In this document: positions 30,669 to 42,178 of the stretch, one piece after another
Layout of the letters: the number at the start of each line of letters is the position of its first letter
Position numbering within the stretch: position 1 is the first letter of the stretch
NCBI GenBank assembly: GCA_001598975.1
Contig: BBXU01000018.1
Span: forward strand, 1-47,930
Origin: Parachlorella kessleri
Taxonomy: Eukaryota > Chlorophyta > Trebouxiophyceae > Chlorellales > Chlorellaceae
DNA length: 47,930 bases
Direction of reading: 5' to 3'
Translations under genes and position numbers: made by a program
The notes under the pieces: generated by a model
Seen by the model: only the letters and a program-made list of their open reading frames with translations
What the model was told of the DNA's origin: nothing
The model's database searches: none

Positions 30669-33600
30669 ATGGGGGCGCCACAGTATAGTCTACAGTTCGT
30701 ATCAAGCACAGTAGTCCTTGGGTTGTTGCTTGTGGCTGCCCAGGGGCAGGAGCTCCCAGGTATGTTGCCTGTGCTGCAGGGCTGGCAGGGCCCCCCTCAA
30801 CCTAGCCAACCTGTCAAGACTTGTCTTGCTGCAGGTTATGTTCTTGACGGTGTTAGTGCGACTGGTGACAAGGGGCAAGATCGCCTTGCGGACGAGTTGG
30901 GCACTGTCTGGTGCAGATATGGGCTGCAGCGGTGTAGCCCCGGGACCGGCAGCAGCTCTGCGGCCATTCGTGCTGCGTTGACCCTGGAACCCCCCGCCGG
31001 GGTCCTCAGTGAGACTGCACCACATGAAACAGAGGCAGACGACGAGGGTGACAATGGAGCTGTGCAGCCTTCAATACATTTCCTGGCTGTCAGCGCTGTC
31101 AAGCTCCACACCACCCCAGGAGGCGATGTTTCAGTTGGTCATACCGATGTGCATATGCTTCAGGAAACCAGGCAAAGCTCGCGGCAGGGTGCTGCGGAGC
31201 TGGCCACTGCCTTGGCAGGTAGTGGCGGTGTGGAGGGTTTGGGCACCAGCATCACAGCAGGGGTTCCCAGCTCGATTGGGGTTGAGGAACGTGGGCCCGA
31301 ACAAGATTCAGAGGGGGACTCGGAGCGCCCGTGGAGGTCAGAGGACACAGTTGTGCTGGTCAGGATGCTGCTGGCAGATGGCGGCAGTGCTGGAGGCTCT
31401 CTGGCTGACCCAGAACCTGGGAAGGCTGCTGATCACCAGCAGACGGCAGACAGCGCTTGGGACCCAAGCCAGCTGTACTGGCCTCAGGACCAGATAAGCT
31501 GGCAGCAGCCAGTGCTTGTTGGGGAGAGGCTGGCCGCTGAGGAGTTCCTGCCAGCCGCGTCAGTGCCCAACTCGCGCTTCACCGCGAGTTTTGGCGTTGG
31601 TCTGAGGCTTCCAGGAGCCACTTTTGCCCCAAAGGCCTTGCCATTGCCCTTCTGGGCTATCACGGCGGTGGCCATCACAGCTGCCATCTTCCTGGGCAGC
31701 TCCTACAGCAAGCGGTGGGCTGCATCTAGATCTAGGACCGCCATGGGCGCGGCCCAAGCGGAGCAACCATCGGCAGCATCAGCTGAGCAGTCTGAGGTGG
31801 AGGCAGGGCAGGCAGGGTTCGAGGGTAGCTGGGCGGGCCAGCAAGCGGTGGAGAAGAATGCACTCCAAGTGAGGGAGGGTCAGCCTCACCTGGCGGGACG
31901 GCCGCCCTGCAATGAGCTCTTTAAGCTGCACCCGGAGCCACTGTTGCATGCCCCTGATCCCAGCCTGGTGCCGGTGGCAGCTCCTACAGCTGCCGTAGAC
32001 GGCTGGGGAAGACGTCCATTGGGGCACCGGCAGGAGACTCTGTGTTGGCTCCCAGGTGTTGGGGAGGGCGGCAGTGATGCAGCAGGGAGTGACACCGAGC
32101 TCTGCTCGCCCACTGCGCCCGAGGGGTGAGTCGGCTGGTTATTCAGATGGAGATGCATGTGGCAGGAGGGTGGTTGATTGCATGGTGATGGGAAGGGTAT
32201 GTTCGCTCTTTTGGCAGCTGAGCGGGCCACCTGCAGCACCAAACGCATGGTTGCATGAGATGGGCTTGGGTTGGCACCCAGACCATATAGGCAAACCCTG
32301 GCGTGTTTAGAAAAAGCTGCTGACCGCTTGTCAACTGGCACCAGCTGCACTGCCGGCTACTTGGGCAAGCCGCTCGCAGGTGACAGCTAAGTACTTCTTG
32401 CTCTCACTGCACCTCACATTGCTCCCTGCAGCCCGCCCGAGGCGGATGCATCGGTCCATGCCAGCGATGTACACCAGATCGGCTGGGCCCCCAACCCTTC
32501 ATTCCTGGAAGACCCCAGGTCCAGCATCAACAACCCCATCTATGCCTCCCTGACAGCCGCAGGTGTGGGCACTGGCGCATGCGCTCTTGGGTCCCGCTAC
32601 TGTTACATCTTAAGTCAGTATAGACTGCGTGAGCTAGCAAGCCACCTGCTCGTTTCTGCAATGGTACTAACAACTTGTCATATAACATGCAGGGCCTTGG
32701 CCCATGCTGCCGTGGCTGGCGCCAGCCGCAGTGCAGCATGAGGGGCAACCACCTTTGCAGACCAGCCCCCTGGGCGCGGAGCCGCCCCGCCTGCAAGACC
32801 CAGGAAGTGCCACGCTTGTACCATCTGCTGGCGAATCCTGGGGCACTGCTCTCAGTGGTGCAGCTACTCACAGCAGCAGCGGAGGCAGCAGCCCCATCAA
32901 AGCCTTCCGATGCAGTGACGGCGAGGCTGATGCTGCCCCTCTGCCTGTGGGACAGGGCACCTGTGAAGCAGCAGCAGCAGCAGCAGCAGGGCATACTGTG
33001 GGTGTTAACAGAGCTAGGAATGAAGTGTGTGAGGTGCCAGCTGGCCCAGGGGTGCAACACAGCCCAGCCACAGGGAGCGCGCTGTGGGAGGACTCAACAC
33101 AGGTCGCAGATCTAGCAGACAGGCACAGCTACCAGCCGGTGACAGATGGGGCAACGCCAATGGGGTCTTGGTCGCTGGTCACAGCACAGTCTGTGGGGTC
33201 CCAGGAGTGCGAGGTTGCGGCTGGCTTGGTGGGAGCAGGACAGGAGGAGGAAGCAAAAGATGACGCCAACTGGCAGTATCCCAGCAACACTGTGCAGGAG
33301 CAGCACCAACGGCCTCACGACCTAGGCTTGGGTCCTAGGACTGGCGCAGCTGCGTTTGAGGGTGCATTGGAGGGCAACGTGCTGCCAACGGCAACCACCC
33401 CTTCTCCTCCACAGTCTGCTGCACTGGGAGATGCTGCGCTGTGCACGGAGCCTAGCGTACCTGCAGGCTGGGAGCGTGGCGATGCAGCTTTGCTGGCAGC
33501 ACCTAAATTGGGCTCCAGCCCAACAGCCAGCCCCTGCGGTGGTGCCAGCCCAACCACCAGCCCTACCTGTGCATGCCTGCCTGGTGGTGCTGAGTGCCTC

Positions 33601-35521
33601 ACAGCGCAGCAGGTCACGGCAGAGGTAGTGCTGGGGCCTCTGCTGGGCGTTGGAAGCGCAGGCAGCGTCTACAAGGCCACATGGCGAGGCCGCCAGGTGA
33701 GGTCGGTCTTATCCCAATGTGGTACTACACCGTGGGCCTTGCATGTAGTAGCGCAGCAGTATCACCCTGCTGTAGTTGGCCGGCGGAGAGGCCATTGAGT
33801 GGAATCAGAGCTGTGTCTTGGTCTGTCAGCCACTTCCGGTGCTGCTCTTGCCGTCCCCACAGGTGGCTGTCAAGATGATCCATCCCAGCCACCAGGCAAT
33901 GCCCACCGCACTGGCCGCTTTTAACAGGTGAGACACTTTGCGTGCCCCTCGCGACTGGCCTCCCCAGGCATATTTCAGATGCTCATGCGCCAAGTGTGCC
34001 ATGCTCGGTACCGGCTCATGATCAATGAGAAAACCTTGTGTTCCAACGCCCTCGAACTCCAGTGCGCTTGCCAGTGCACCTTTCGACTCGCCATGCATAC
34101 CCTTACCTCAAGGCAGGACCACCCCAAGCTTTCCTGTTGCAGGGAGGTTGCGCTGCTGGGCAGGGTGGGCCAGCACCCCCATGTGGCCGCCCTGCTGGCA
34201 GCGTGCCGGGAGCCGCCTCACTGCTGCCTCATCCAGGAGCTAGCACAGCGGGGCAGCCTGTGGAAGCTGCTGCATGAAGACGGGCTGAGGCCCCAGTACG
34301 GTGCGCAGGGCCATTAGTGGACACGCCTGTCCTCTCCTTGGGGCGTGTACATGACATGCATGCTGGGCCGGGACATGCATGCTGGGCCAGCAGCATGCGC
34401 ATCAGCCCTGGAGCTGCTGGACCCTGCTTTGCAGCAGGAGGTAGCCTTGTACGAGGCACACGCACTTTGTTGCAGTACCCAATGCCACAGGGGGAGCTCC
34501 GAACACATTGTTGTTGCCTGCAGGTGCTCTTCTGCAGTTGGCAGAGGACGTGGCGTCTGCCCTGCACTTCTGCCACCAGCTGAGCCCCCCAGTGGTCCAC
34601 CGTGACCTAAAGACCCACAACATTCTAATAGCGTCTGACGGCCGGGCGCGGCTCTGCGACTTTGGGTTGGCCAAGCACAAGGACCACACCTTTCTCAGCA
34701 ATGACCAGGTGGGGAAGCAGCTGCATAGCACCCGCCAACCCCTAGTTGATGCATCCAGAGCAATTTAGACTAGCCATGATACTCATGGTAACAAGACATG
34801 GCCATTTCCTCTAGCTCTGCAGGGTGCGACAGGCACAGCAGCCTACATGGCCCCTGAGGTATTCAGCGCTGGCCCTGTGGACGAGAAGGCCGATGTGTGG
34901 GCCTTTGGGTGCATCCTGTGGGAGTGCCTGACGGGGCGCCAGCCATGGGGGCAGTGTGACAACATCATGCAGGTGGGCTCGCGCATCGGTAAACGGTCCT
35001 TGCATTGGACACTCGCCCTTGGTCAAAGAGTTGGCCGACGCCCTGCACTGCACCTGAGCTGCACTGACAAAATGGATGTTGTAAGTGCCCGGTGGACAAA
35101 GGATGGCTGGTTGCCCCTGCAGATTATCATGGCAGTCGGTGTTGAAAAGAAGCGGCTGCCCATCCCAGCCAACTGCTCGCCTGCACTTCGTAAGTTGATT
35201 AGCGAGTGTTGGCGGCAGCGGCCAAGCTTAAGGCCATCTTTTGCCGAGGTGCTGCAACGACTAAGAGACATGAGGGTGTCTGCAGCCAGACCAGACCAGG
35301 CAGCCCGGTCCCCCACCGCTGTGGCAACCAAGGTGCAGGGCACCAGCCCATCAGTAGCCAAGGCTAAGTACAGCCCATATCCTGAGGTGGTGGCCGGCAG
35401 CGCGACTGGTGCCAGCTTCAAACGGGCCTCGCCAGTTGCAAATACACTGGGAGGACCAGCCAGGAAAACCAGTGCGGCTGCTGGCGTCCGGATGCAGCAA
35501 CCAGCCTGGCGCACTGGGTGA
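30669..35521 (+). CDS. Receptor-like TKL-family protein kinase (signal peptide, ectodomain, TM, disordered juxtamembrane, kinase)
   Basis: Predicted about 1,182 aa. Exons: 30669-32125, 32432-32562, 32693-33696, 33863-33927, 34143-34300, 34524-34708, 34823-34972, 35123-35521. A hydrophobic N-terminus (SSTVVLGLLLVAAQGQ) suggests a signal peptide, followed by about 290 residues without a recognised domain and one clear TM helix (PFWAITAVAITAAIFLGSSY, about 326-345). About 490 low-complexity residues separate the TM from a kinase domain (about 838-1100). Kinase motifs are intact: GVGSAGSVYKATW loop, VAVK (Lys868), HRDLKTHNIL (Asp966), DFGLA (Asp984), AAYMAPEVF and DVWAFGCILWECLTG. The motif set fits tyrosine-kinase-like Ser/Thr kinases. 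A 75-nt stretch (30760-30834) with GTATGT and CTGCAG ends could be an in-frame intron, shortening the protein by 25 residues. Ligand and substrate are unknown. Confidence 0.87.
34353..34389 (+). repeat. Two 19-bp tandem units in a kinase-gene intron
   Basis: GACATGCATGCTGGGCCGG is followed directly by GACATGCATGCTGGGCCA within the intron 34301-34523. The embedded GCATGC palindrome repeats. It is a small local duplication with no evident function. Confidence 0.85.
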
Positions 35522-36090
35522 TTACTCTTGCCTTACCCCGTCCGGGACGCAGTATGTGGAGAGCTTGCCTGCTTGAAACTGTACGAGTTATTGAGCGCAA
35601 GAACTAGTTTGGTCAGGTGCCTTCAACAGCCGCACGCATGGCACAGAGCACAGTGTGCACAATTGACTATGATAGTGACAGAAGGGGACATTAATGCACC
35701 TGCATTGCATTTTCTCTAATAGTGACCTGCGTGGGCAGAGCTAAAGGCTCTGGAATTGCTAGGCCTGGGTTGACCACTGCTGTAGGCGCTAGTGCTAAGC
35801 CAACAATTGTAAGTATGTATGCCAACTTCGATTTGACAAGCTGTGCGTATCAGGTCAGATCCAATGAGGAAGGACTCCCACTGCCATGAACCAAAAACAT
35901 GCAGACAACAACTCTCTAGTGTTCCTAACTAGCGAATACCAATGATGGTTTTACCTGCCACTAGTCTAGCATCACCGTCAAACACGCAAACTCGCAGAAA
36001 CAGTGTTCTACCATTGGAGGGCGGCCCTCCTGCTCAGCCACCAGCTCGCTACTATCTGCCTCTCCTGCGTCCTTCCTCCTGCTTGGCTGC
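35522..36090. other. Convergent intergenic region (kinase / SAP-HN1)
   Basis: 569 bp between convergent stop codons. A TGTAA at 35808-35812, 287 nt past the kinase stop, is a possible polyadenylation signal. No coding segment recognised. Confidence 0.6.
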
Positions 36091-37374
36091 TCAGCCGAAG
36101 GTGATCTGGCTTACACCGCCCGGGGGTGCGAGCACCCGCGAAGACGATCTGTCAGTGATGAACTGCACCGAAGCACCCAAGAACCCAGGTCGGGCAGTGT
36201 CGATCCCGTTGAACCACAGGCAGGCACACCACAGTCAAAGCCGGCAGGCAAAAGGTCAACAGTGAATGGCAGTTCTCTTTAAGTCCTTCCATGTCGACAA
36301 AAATCAGAAAATCAAACTTGCCACTTACATTGCCCACGTTCTGGCCGGCCTCGCGCCTGTAGTTGTTGCCCACAGCGCCAGAGGTGTTGCCATGGGTGTC
36401 CACCTTGGGGGGGCCAGCGGCAGCAACGCTCGCTGGCGCCTGCAGACATGCGGGCAGCGCAGTGAATGCGCTGCAGCACGGTGGGGTAAAGGTCTTTACA
36501 CCTCCTTTCCCACGCGCAATGAAAGGCGAAATGGAAGGGAGCATGACGCTCTCCATGCTGATGTTCCTCTGAGCCCACCTTGGCGGCGTGTGCGGGCTCC
36601 GACGGCTCATCCGAGCCCAGCGAGAAATGCGTGCCACCACCTGCAGGTTCTTTACATGACGATGTTGGCGAGCGCTGGCAGCATAGCCAAGGCTGCGGCT
36701 GCCCTCTAATCCAGCAAGCCTGGGCTGCAATTGTTTGCTGCATTTGCATGATGCAGTCAATCTAGGAAGGCGAAAACACATAACACAATGGGAAGCGCCA
36801 CACCACAACCGTACAACATACCAGGTGGCGCCAGTACGCGGGAGGATGGGCGGTCGGTGAGGAACTGCAGCGCACAAAGATTAAAATCAAATAGGCGTCA
36901 GCATCATGTAAAGAAGCCTTTCACGGCTGCCCCTCAATTTTCAACCACCTGCTGGACACAGTGCCCTGCTCAACTCACGTTGCCCACGTTCTGGCCCTCC
37001 GGGCGGACATAGGCATTGCTGGACGGGGCAGCGCTGCTAGGGCCCGCAGCCGGCAGGGCAGTCGCTCCCTCGCTATTGAACTCCGAATATAGGGTCCTGA
37101 AGGCGTGAAACAGGCACGCTTGGTGCGGTTGTTAGGGTGCTTGCAAAGGAGCCGACCACAGCGCCGCAATTAAGCCAGCCACGCTATTGCCCACCCAGTA
37201 TTGGTGTTCCGGCATCACTCACAGGTCACCGGTCTGCAACATGTGTTCCCTGAGGCGGTCAGTGAGGCTCTCTTTGGCGCCTGCAGGGTTGAGTCCGCGG
37301 GCCCGGCACTGGTTGCGCAGGTCCTTGAGGAGAAGAGGCCTCAGCAGGTCGTTAACTTGAATTTCGGAGACCAT
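36091..37374 (-). CDS. SAP-domain protein with two HN1/Jupiter-like repeats
   Basis: Predicted 185 aa. Exons: 37374-37223, 37096-36979, 36864-36822, 36640-36579, 36439-36329, 36162-36091. Residues about 11-46 form a SAP-type helix-extension-helix (LLLKDLRNQCRARGLNPAGA, then ESLTDRLREHM), a fold that usually binds AT-rich DNA. Two repeats follow. Each has GQNVGN at a phase-0 exon end, then F(L/I)TDR(P/S)SSRVLAPPGG. Repeat 1 continues GGTHFSLGSDEP and repeat 2 ends VSQITFG then stop. The SSRVLxPPGG plus FSLG pattern matches animal HN1/Jupiter microtubule-associated proteins and related plant proteins. The matching intron position in both repeats points to internal duplication. Function is not known. 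The SAP and HN1 assignments rest on motif memory; the exon chain is phase-consistent. Confidence 0.72.
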
Positions 37375-37678
37375 GGCTGCACGACCCTGCAGCCAATCGA
37401 ACGCACTAACTGGACACGAGGCCTTGTGAACAGACAACGTTCTTGCCCGGGGCCGATCATTGGTTTGAACCGAGCAAGCCCTTGCAAGAAGGCCCAGGAT
37501 CGCTTTGCCACCTACCTCTCCAACTAACCAACCTGAAAGACCGATAGGAAATAAGGAAGGATACTGGAAAGGGCTGCGAGGTGTATTGCAGAAACGCACT
37601 CTGGAGAATTTTCTTGCTCCCTTTTCGACTGCCATCCTCCTTTCTTTTACGTGTGATGAGTACAGTATGAGTACTAGA

Positions 37679-37703
37679 CCCCCCCCCCCCCCCCCCCCCC
37701 CCC
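37679..37703 (+). repeat. Poly-C tract (25 nt)
   Basis: A run of 25 C on the plus strand (25 G on the minus strand) about 305 bp upstream of the SAP-HN1 start. Its length may be unreliable as sequenced. On the minus strand it is G-quadruplex-capable. Confidence 0.95.
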
Positions 37704-38249
37704 GTAAGGCTTATTGAGCAGTTTGACGATACCCCACAGCACTCACTATTCTTCAACTTCCTTTGTATGCAAAAGCTACACACTATAAACTTTTGCTTGC
37801 TAAAGCCGCCAGCCGGTTGCAATGCCTGCAGGGCACACCAAAGGACCTCTGATCTGTGCAGGCTGAACCGCTGAGGGCTCAGCTTGCTGTGACAGGTTTG
37901 CTACAAAGCTTCTGTGCCCTTGGAAGCGTTTTCCTGCTTGAAACTTCTTTGGTGCGAGTGTCACAGCTGATTTTGCAAAACTTAAATCCTAGCCAAAGCC
38001 TCGCGCCTAGGACCTCAGCCACAGCCTTCTCCTGACAGTTCGGCTCCTTGTGGTTGTCACAATCACAATGGAGCTCACAGTTATACGTCTGGCTACACAG
38101 CCATCTGTCTTCTGTTCCCACTAGAAACACAGCGGGAAGGACACGCCGTTCAAGAACCACACAAGGAGCCTTGTCAGGCGGCTGCAGTGACGTCGCTAAC
38201 TGAGCATCTGCAAACTGTGGGTGACCGAAGGACACACAAACAAAGCCGG

Positions 38250-38374
38250 CCACATCACAGCACAGCCATTCCACACCACATAACTACACTATGCACTACA
38301 GCCAACACTAAGCGACCACATCACAGCACAGCCATTCCACACCACACGACTACATTACGCACTACGCCAGCACA
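38250..38374 (+). repeat. 66-bp tandem duplication in the malate dehydrogenase 3' flank
   Basis: CCACATCACAGCACAGCCAT starts at 38250 and again at 38316, each followed by TCCACACCACA, then a diverged ACTAC-rich segment. There are two copies with a period of 66 bp. The second ends seven bases before the gene's minus-strand stop codon at 38381, so it lies in the 3' UTR. Confidence 0.9.
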
Positions 38375-38380
38375 AAGTGC

Positions 38381-41012
38381 CTATGCGCCGCGGTGCACAA
38401 AATCCACCCCCTTCCTGATGCTGGCTGCCAGCTCTGCCCCCATGGCCTTGAAATTCTCCTGCTCCAGCTTGTTCAGGCTGGGCAGCGGCAGAAACTCTGC
38501 AGCCAGGACAGCAGCTCCCTTGACAGGCACCAACCACCGGTGAGACAAAGCCTACCACATGCCGTCCTCCCTGCTTTGGCCCAGGCAACCTGCCACAGCC
38601 TTCATGCACTTGCATACAGTAACAAGGAAGCCCAGGCTAGTGTGAAACATTGCTAGCCAACTGGTGACGGCCACACACCTGCGATGCCGTTGCGCCCAAG
38701 GCGCACCGGGCTGGCAAAGAAGGGGTGTTCCGTAAGTGTTGAGGCCACGTAGGCGCATTCAGTCACGCTCCCCTCGCCGCGCATGGCCCGCAGGCACGCC
38801 TCAGCAAACTTGGCAGCTGCATATGCCATGGACAGCGTCGCGGAGCCAGCGCCGGCCTGCAAGTAGGGGAGCAATCTCGGTACAAAGCCGTGTTTGCACA
38901 GCTGATTGAAGACGCAGATCCTCTCGCTCTCGTGCCCACCATGTCATTGACCCAAGCTAACAGGTGGCAAGGACCAGTGCCTTGCTCACCGGCTGTAACT
39001 CAACAACAGTGCAGCGTTAGATACCAACACAGGCTTGGGATACACTAGGGCACCACCAGGGCGCGCATGCATGTGCCATCCCCATCGCCTAATATCCCTC
39101 TACCCCTATGGTACCTTCCACTAGCCAAGCGAAGGTATGAAGTGCAAAGCTGGCATCTTCACCTTGGCCTTGACTACCTCGGTGCCCGCGTCCTGGATGC
39201 GCTCCGTGAGGGCCTTGGCTCGCTCCTCAGGCAGCTGCAAGCTGGGGGAAGCACCCGACAGCACCGGCAGGATGGTGACCCCTGCGGACAGATCAGGTAG
39301 AGGGATCCCTGGGTTGCCTGCAGCACACCCCCGTGCTTCGTACGGGATACGGAAGCGGAGCTGCGATACTGCCACTGCCACAAGCACCTCTGCGCCTCCT
39401 CACTGACTGCACACTGGATCCCAGGTTGGGCGGACTGCGCAGGCAGGCGTGGAGATAGAAAACCGGGAAGGGCTGAGTTAAAGATGGATAGGCAGAGCGG
39501 CACTGCCGGGGCAGCTTCTCAGGAGCCCCCAACCGACGCTGCTGCGCTGAAGACCAACCCCTATATGCTCCTCCCCTGACAACCTCTTGAGCCCTCCAAG
39601 AGGACTCCAGACAGCGCACTAGCTGCTTTTGCAGCCAGCCACACTTCCAAGCCTTTGCCCGCTTACCGAAGCCACCCACCTGCGTGGCCACCGATGACTG
39701 GCACTGACACCTTGGATGGGTCCACTCCCAGGATGTCTCCCACAAACTGGTTGGCACGCACCACATCTAGTGTGGTCACCCCAAACAGCTTGCGGGGGTT
39801 GTAGGTGCCGGCACGTTTGAACACCTGAAGCAAGAAGGCAGGATCTTAGCGGATGTTGACAGTGTGCAACCTAAACAGCTAGCTGACACACCAAGCAGAA
39901 GGTCGAGCTGAGCTTATTCTGCAGTAGTGACCCTCATCAAGAATTCCTATGCTGGGGAGCACTGCTCTCACCACATCTATTAGATGATCGATCATCACCC
40001 AGCTAGGGTTCTGGCTTCACTAACTAGTCTGTACACAGACCACAGCCTCTTGGCATGGGACATGGGGAGCATTGCACAGCCGGACCCTTGCGTGGCTGGG
40101 AACACTCATGATCAGCGCAGGAGCACAGCCCAGCACCTTACCTCTGCAGCGATGGGGACTGTGGAGTTGACTGGGTTTGAGATGATGGCTACCCAGGCCT
40201 GGGGGCAGTGCTTGGCTATGCCCTCACACAGTGCTTTCACAATGCCTGCATCACAGCAAACACAACACTATAACACTCACAGCACAGCAGAAGTACAGTC
40301 TGTGTCCCCAAGTCAGCAATCCCTATCAAAGGAACACTCGTCCCTCGCAGTAAGAAAGGGTGCCCTGCCGTCCAGACAACATACCAACGCAACTGGTAGT
40401 ATCCCTATCTGCACTGACCCCTACCTGCATTGATGTTGAACAGGTCATCGCGGGTCATGCCCGGCTTTCGGGGCACTCCCGCCGGAATGACCACCAGGTC
40501 ACACCCCTCCAGCGCACCCTGCAGCTGCTCAGGGCCTGTGTGGCCCGTCACTGCTGCGGCAGTGTTGATGTGTGATAGGTCCGCGGCAACGCCAGCTGTG
40601 TTAGCCACATCATACAGTCGCAGCTGTGCTACGTCGGGGGACCTGCAAGAACCGCGGCGATGACATGCTAGGCATCCGTGTGGGGTGAGCATAGTCCTGA
40701 CCAAGAAGGGGACCAAGGGCTATAGGGCCTTACAATTTCATAAGCAAGGACAGGGGCTGGCCGATGCCGCCTGCCGCTCCAAGGACTGCCACCTTAAACC
40801 CAGTGGCTGCAGTAGGCTGGCTCTGTAGGGAAGGCCCGCTGGTGGTGCCCTGCAAGTCAGCACAAGGGAGTCAGGACACCTGGTCAGAAACCTTGTAACC
40901 AGTGTGGAAAATGCCTCTGTTTCATGAAGGGACGCCCGTTGACCTTATGCCACCTCACCTCTGGCGTCCCCATAGGGGCTAGGTGGGAGGCAATCCTATT
41001 GATCCGGTCCAT
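38381..41012 (-). CDS. Glyoxysomal/peroxisomal malate dehydrogenase (PTS2 type)
   Basis: Predicted 349-aa NAD-dependent malate dehydrogenase (malate + NAD+ to oxaloacetate + NADH) for the glyoxylate cycle and peroxisomal redox balance. Exons: 41012-40959, 40849-40734, 40642-40425, 40245-40142, 39824-39680, 39281-39163, 38856-38679, 38496-38381. Residues 3-11 (RINRIASHL) match the PTS2 signal R-[LI]-x5-[HQ]-[LA]. The Rossmann start is [19 protein letters not shown]. Substrate-site motifs are [35 protein letters not shown] and the catalytic His in IGGHAG. The C-terminal half includes [20 protein letters not shown] and [17 protein letters not shown]. Length equals plant glyoxysomal MDH (about 350). 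It is divergent with the Ycf20-like gene, 295 bp away. Confidence 0.95.
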
Positions 41013-41307
41013 GGCGGCGAGCTTGGCTGGATCAACTCAGAACCGACAAAGGTGTCTTCTTTTGTCTTCGTGGAAAATGTTGCAAAATGCACAGGTCAGC
41101 AGCGCGGAAGGATACTAATGGGATCCACCACGTGGAGGGGATGCAAGTCACAGCAGTATGCCTGTTCGCAATGCGGCATGTTCGGCTTGTTAGTTGTGCA
41201 AATAAGTGGTGAGAAGGGCGTATAGGTGCTAAAGGCAATGCTCATCATGTGACACCAGCCCATCCCCCAATCTCACCAGTAGTGGACGGGGTTCCGAACC
41301 CCTGCTC

Positions 41308-41877
41308 ATGAGCCTGTATAATCTCTGCCGTCCTGGAACTGGGGAGGTTTTGAAAGCCACACTAAGCAGGTAAGATATACCCAGCCTGACCCCTTCAGCC
41401 AGGGCCCCCAGCCTGCTAATCTCACCTTTGTAACACTGCGGTTGCAGCAGCGCGTGCTTCATTTCACCACGAACACTTTCTGAAAGCCGCAGGCCAGCTT
41501 CAGGGCATAGAGCGCGGACCAGAACAGTCCCAATACAAGCGCAGCAACCGCAGCAGCGGCGCCGGTTGGTGGACGCTGTGCTAGAGGTGCCGACCCGTGT
41601 TGAGAGGTACTTTGCTGCTAGCCTCGCCCGCAAGCTGCTGTGGTCTGGCATCTCGTATGGGTCTGGGTTTTATGCTGCCAATGTTGTGTCCCTCTCATTT
41701 GGGGCGCTGTCCATCAATGATGTGCTTGCAGCCGCACTAGTGGTGGTGTTTTATGAGGTGGTGACCCAGGCATTTTATGAGGCCGAGGAAAAGACGCTTC
41801 GGCTGTACTTTCTTAACTCATTCAAAGTGGGCGTGGTTACAGGGCTGCTGGCAGATGCAATCAAGTTGGGAGGCTGA
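41308..41877 (+). CDS. Ycf20-like plastid membrane protein (DUF565), nuclear-encoded
   Basis: Predicted 163 aa from two exons, 41308-41369 and 41448-41877, joined in phase 2. The start MSLYNLCRPGTGEVLKATLS and the following Ser/Arg-rich stretch look like a chloroplast transit peptide. The mature part carries the Ycf20 pattern: SLARKLLWSGISYGSGFYAA, LSINDVLAAALVVVFYEVVT and a C-terminal NSFKVGVVTGLLADAIKLGG, with two to three hydrophobic segments. Ycf20 is encoded in cyanobacterial and some plastid genomes; nuclear plant homologues affect non-photochemical quenching. The family call comes from the C-terminal half; the N-terminal exon was chosen because it gives an ATG, a good donor and correct phase. 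Confidence 0.85.
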
Positions 41878-42178
41878 TTTACAGTTACATTTATTTGGGC
41901 ATGCTGCACCAGTAGGATCAAATCCGTGAAAAAACTAATCTCAAAATGTGTAAGTTCGCCAAGGTTAGAAATAGTCTTTTTGACACTGCGTAGTGTGAAT
42001 GCAACAAACACCCACTAAAGAGTGCCCCTGCACAGAGATAGCACAGTACCCAGTCAAGGAGCAACAAGAACTTCATATCCGCACAAACTCTGTCTGCACC
42101 CCTTGGGGATTACGGGAGATCCTTCTCCTATCTCGCTCTGCCGAGTACATATTTGTTTGTTATGATGCGATGCGGTGG
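41878..42178. other. Convergent intergenic region (Ycf20-like / GNA1)
   Basis: 301 bp between convergent stop codons, relatively AT-rich near its left edge. It contains the Ycf20-like polyadenylation candidate. Nothing else recognised. Confidence 0.6.
41949..41953 (+). terminator. Putative TGTAA polyadenylation signal of the Ycf20-like gene
   Basis: TGTAA occurs 72 nt after the stop codon in an AT-rich segment, a typical chlorophyte arrangement. Confidence 0.5.

Larger units (their letters stand above)
37375..38380. other. Intergenic region upstream of SAP-HN1, downstream of malate dehydrogenase
   Basis: 1.0 kb between two minus-strand genes. It holds the SAP-HN1 promoter side, a poly-C tract (37679-37703) and a 66-bp tandem duplication (38250-38374) in the malate dehydrogenase 3' flank. 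The overlapping ORFs show no family resemblance. Confidence 0.6.
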
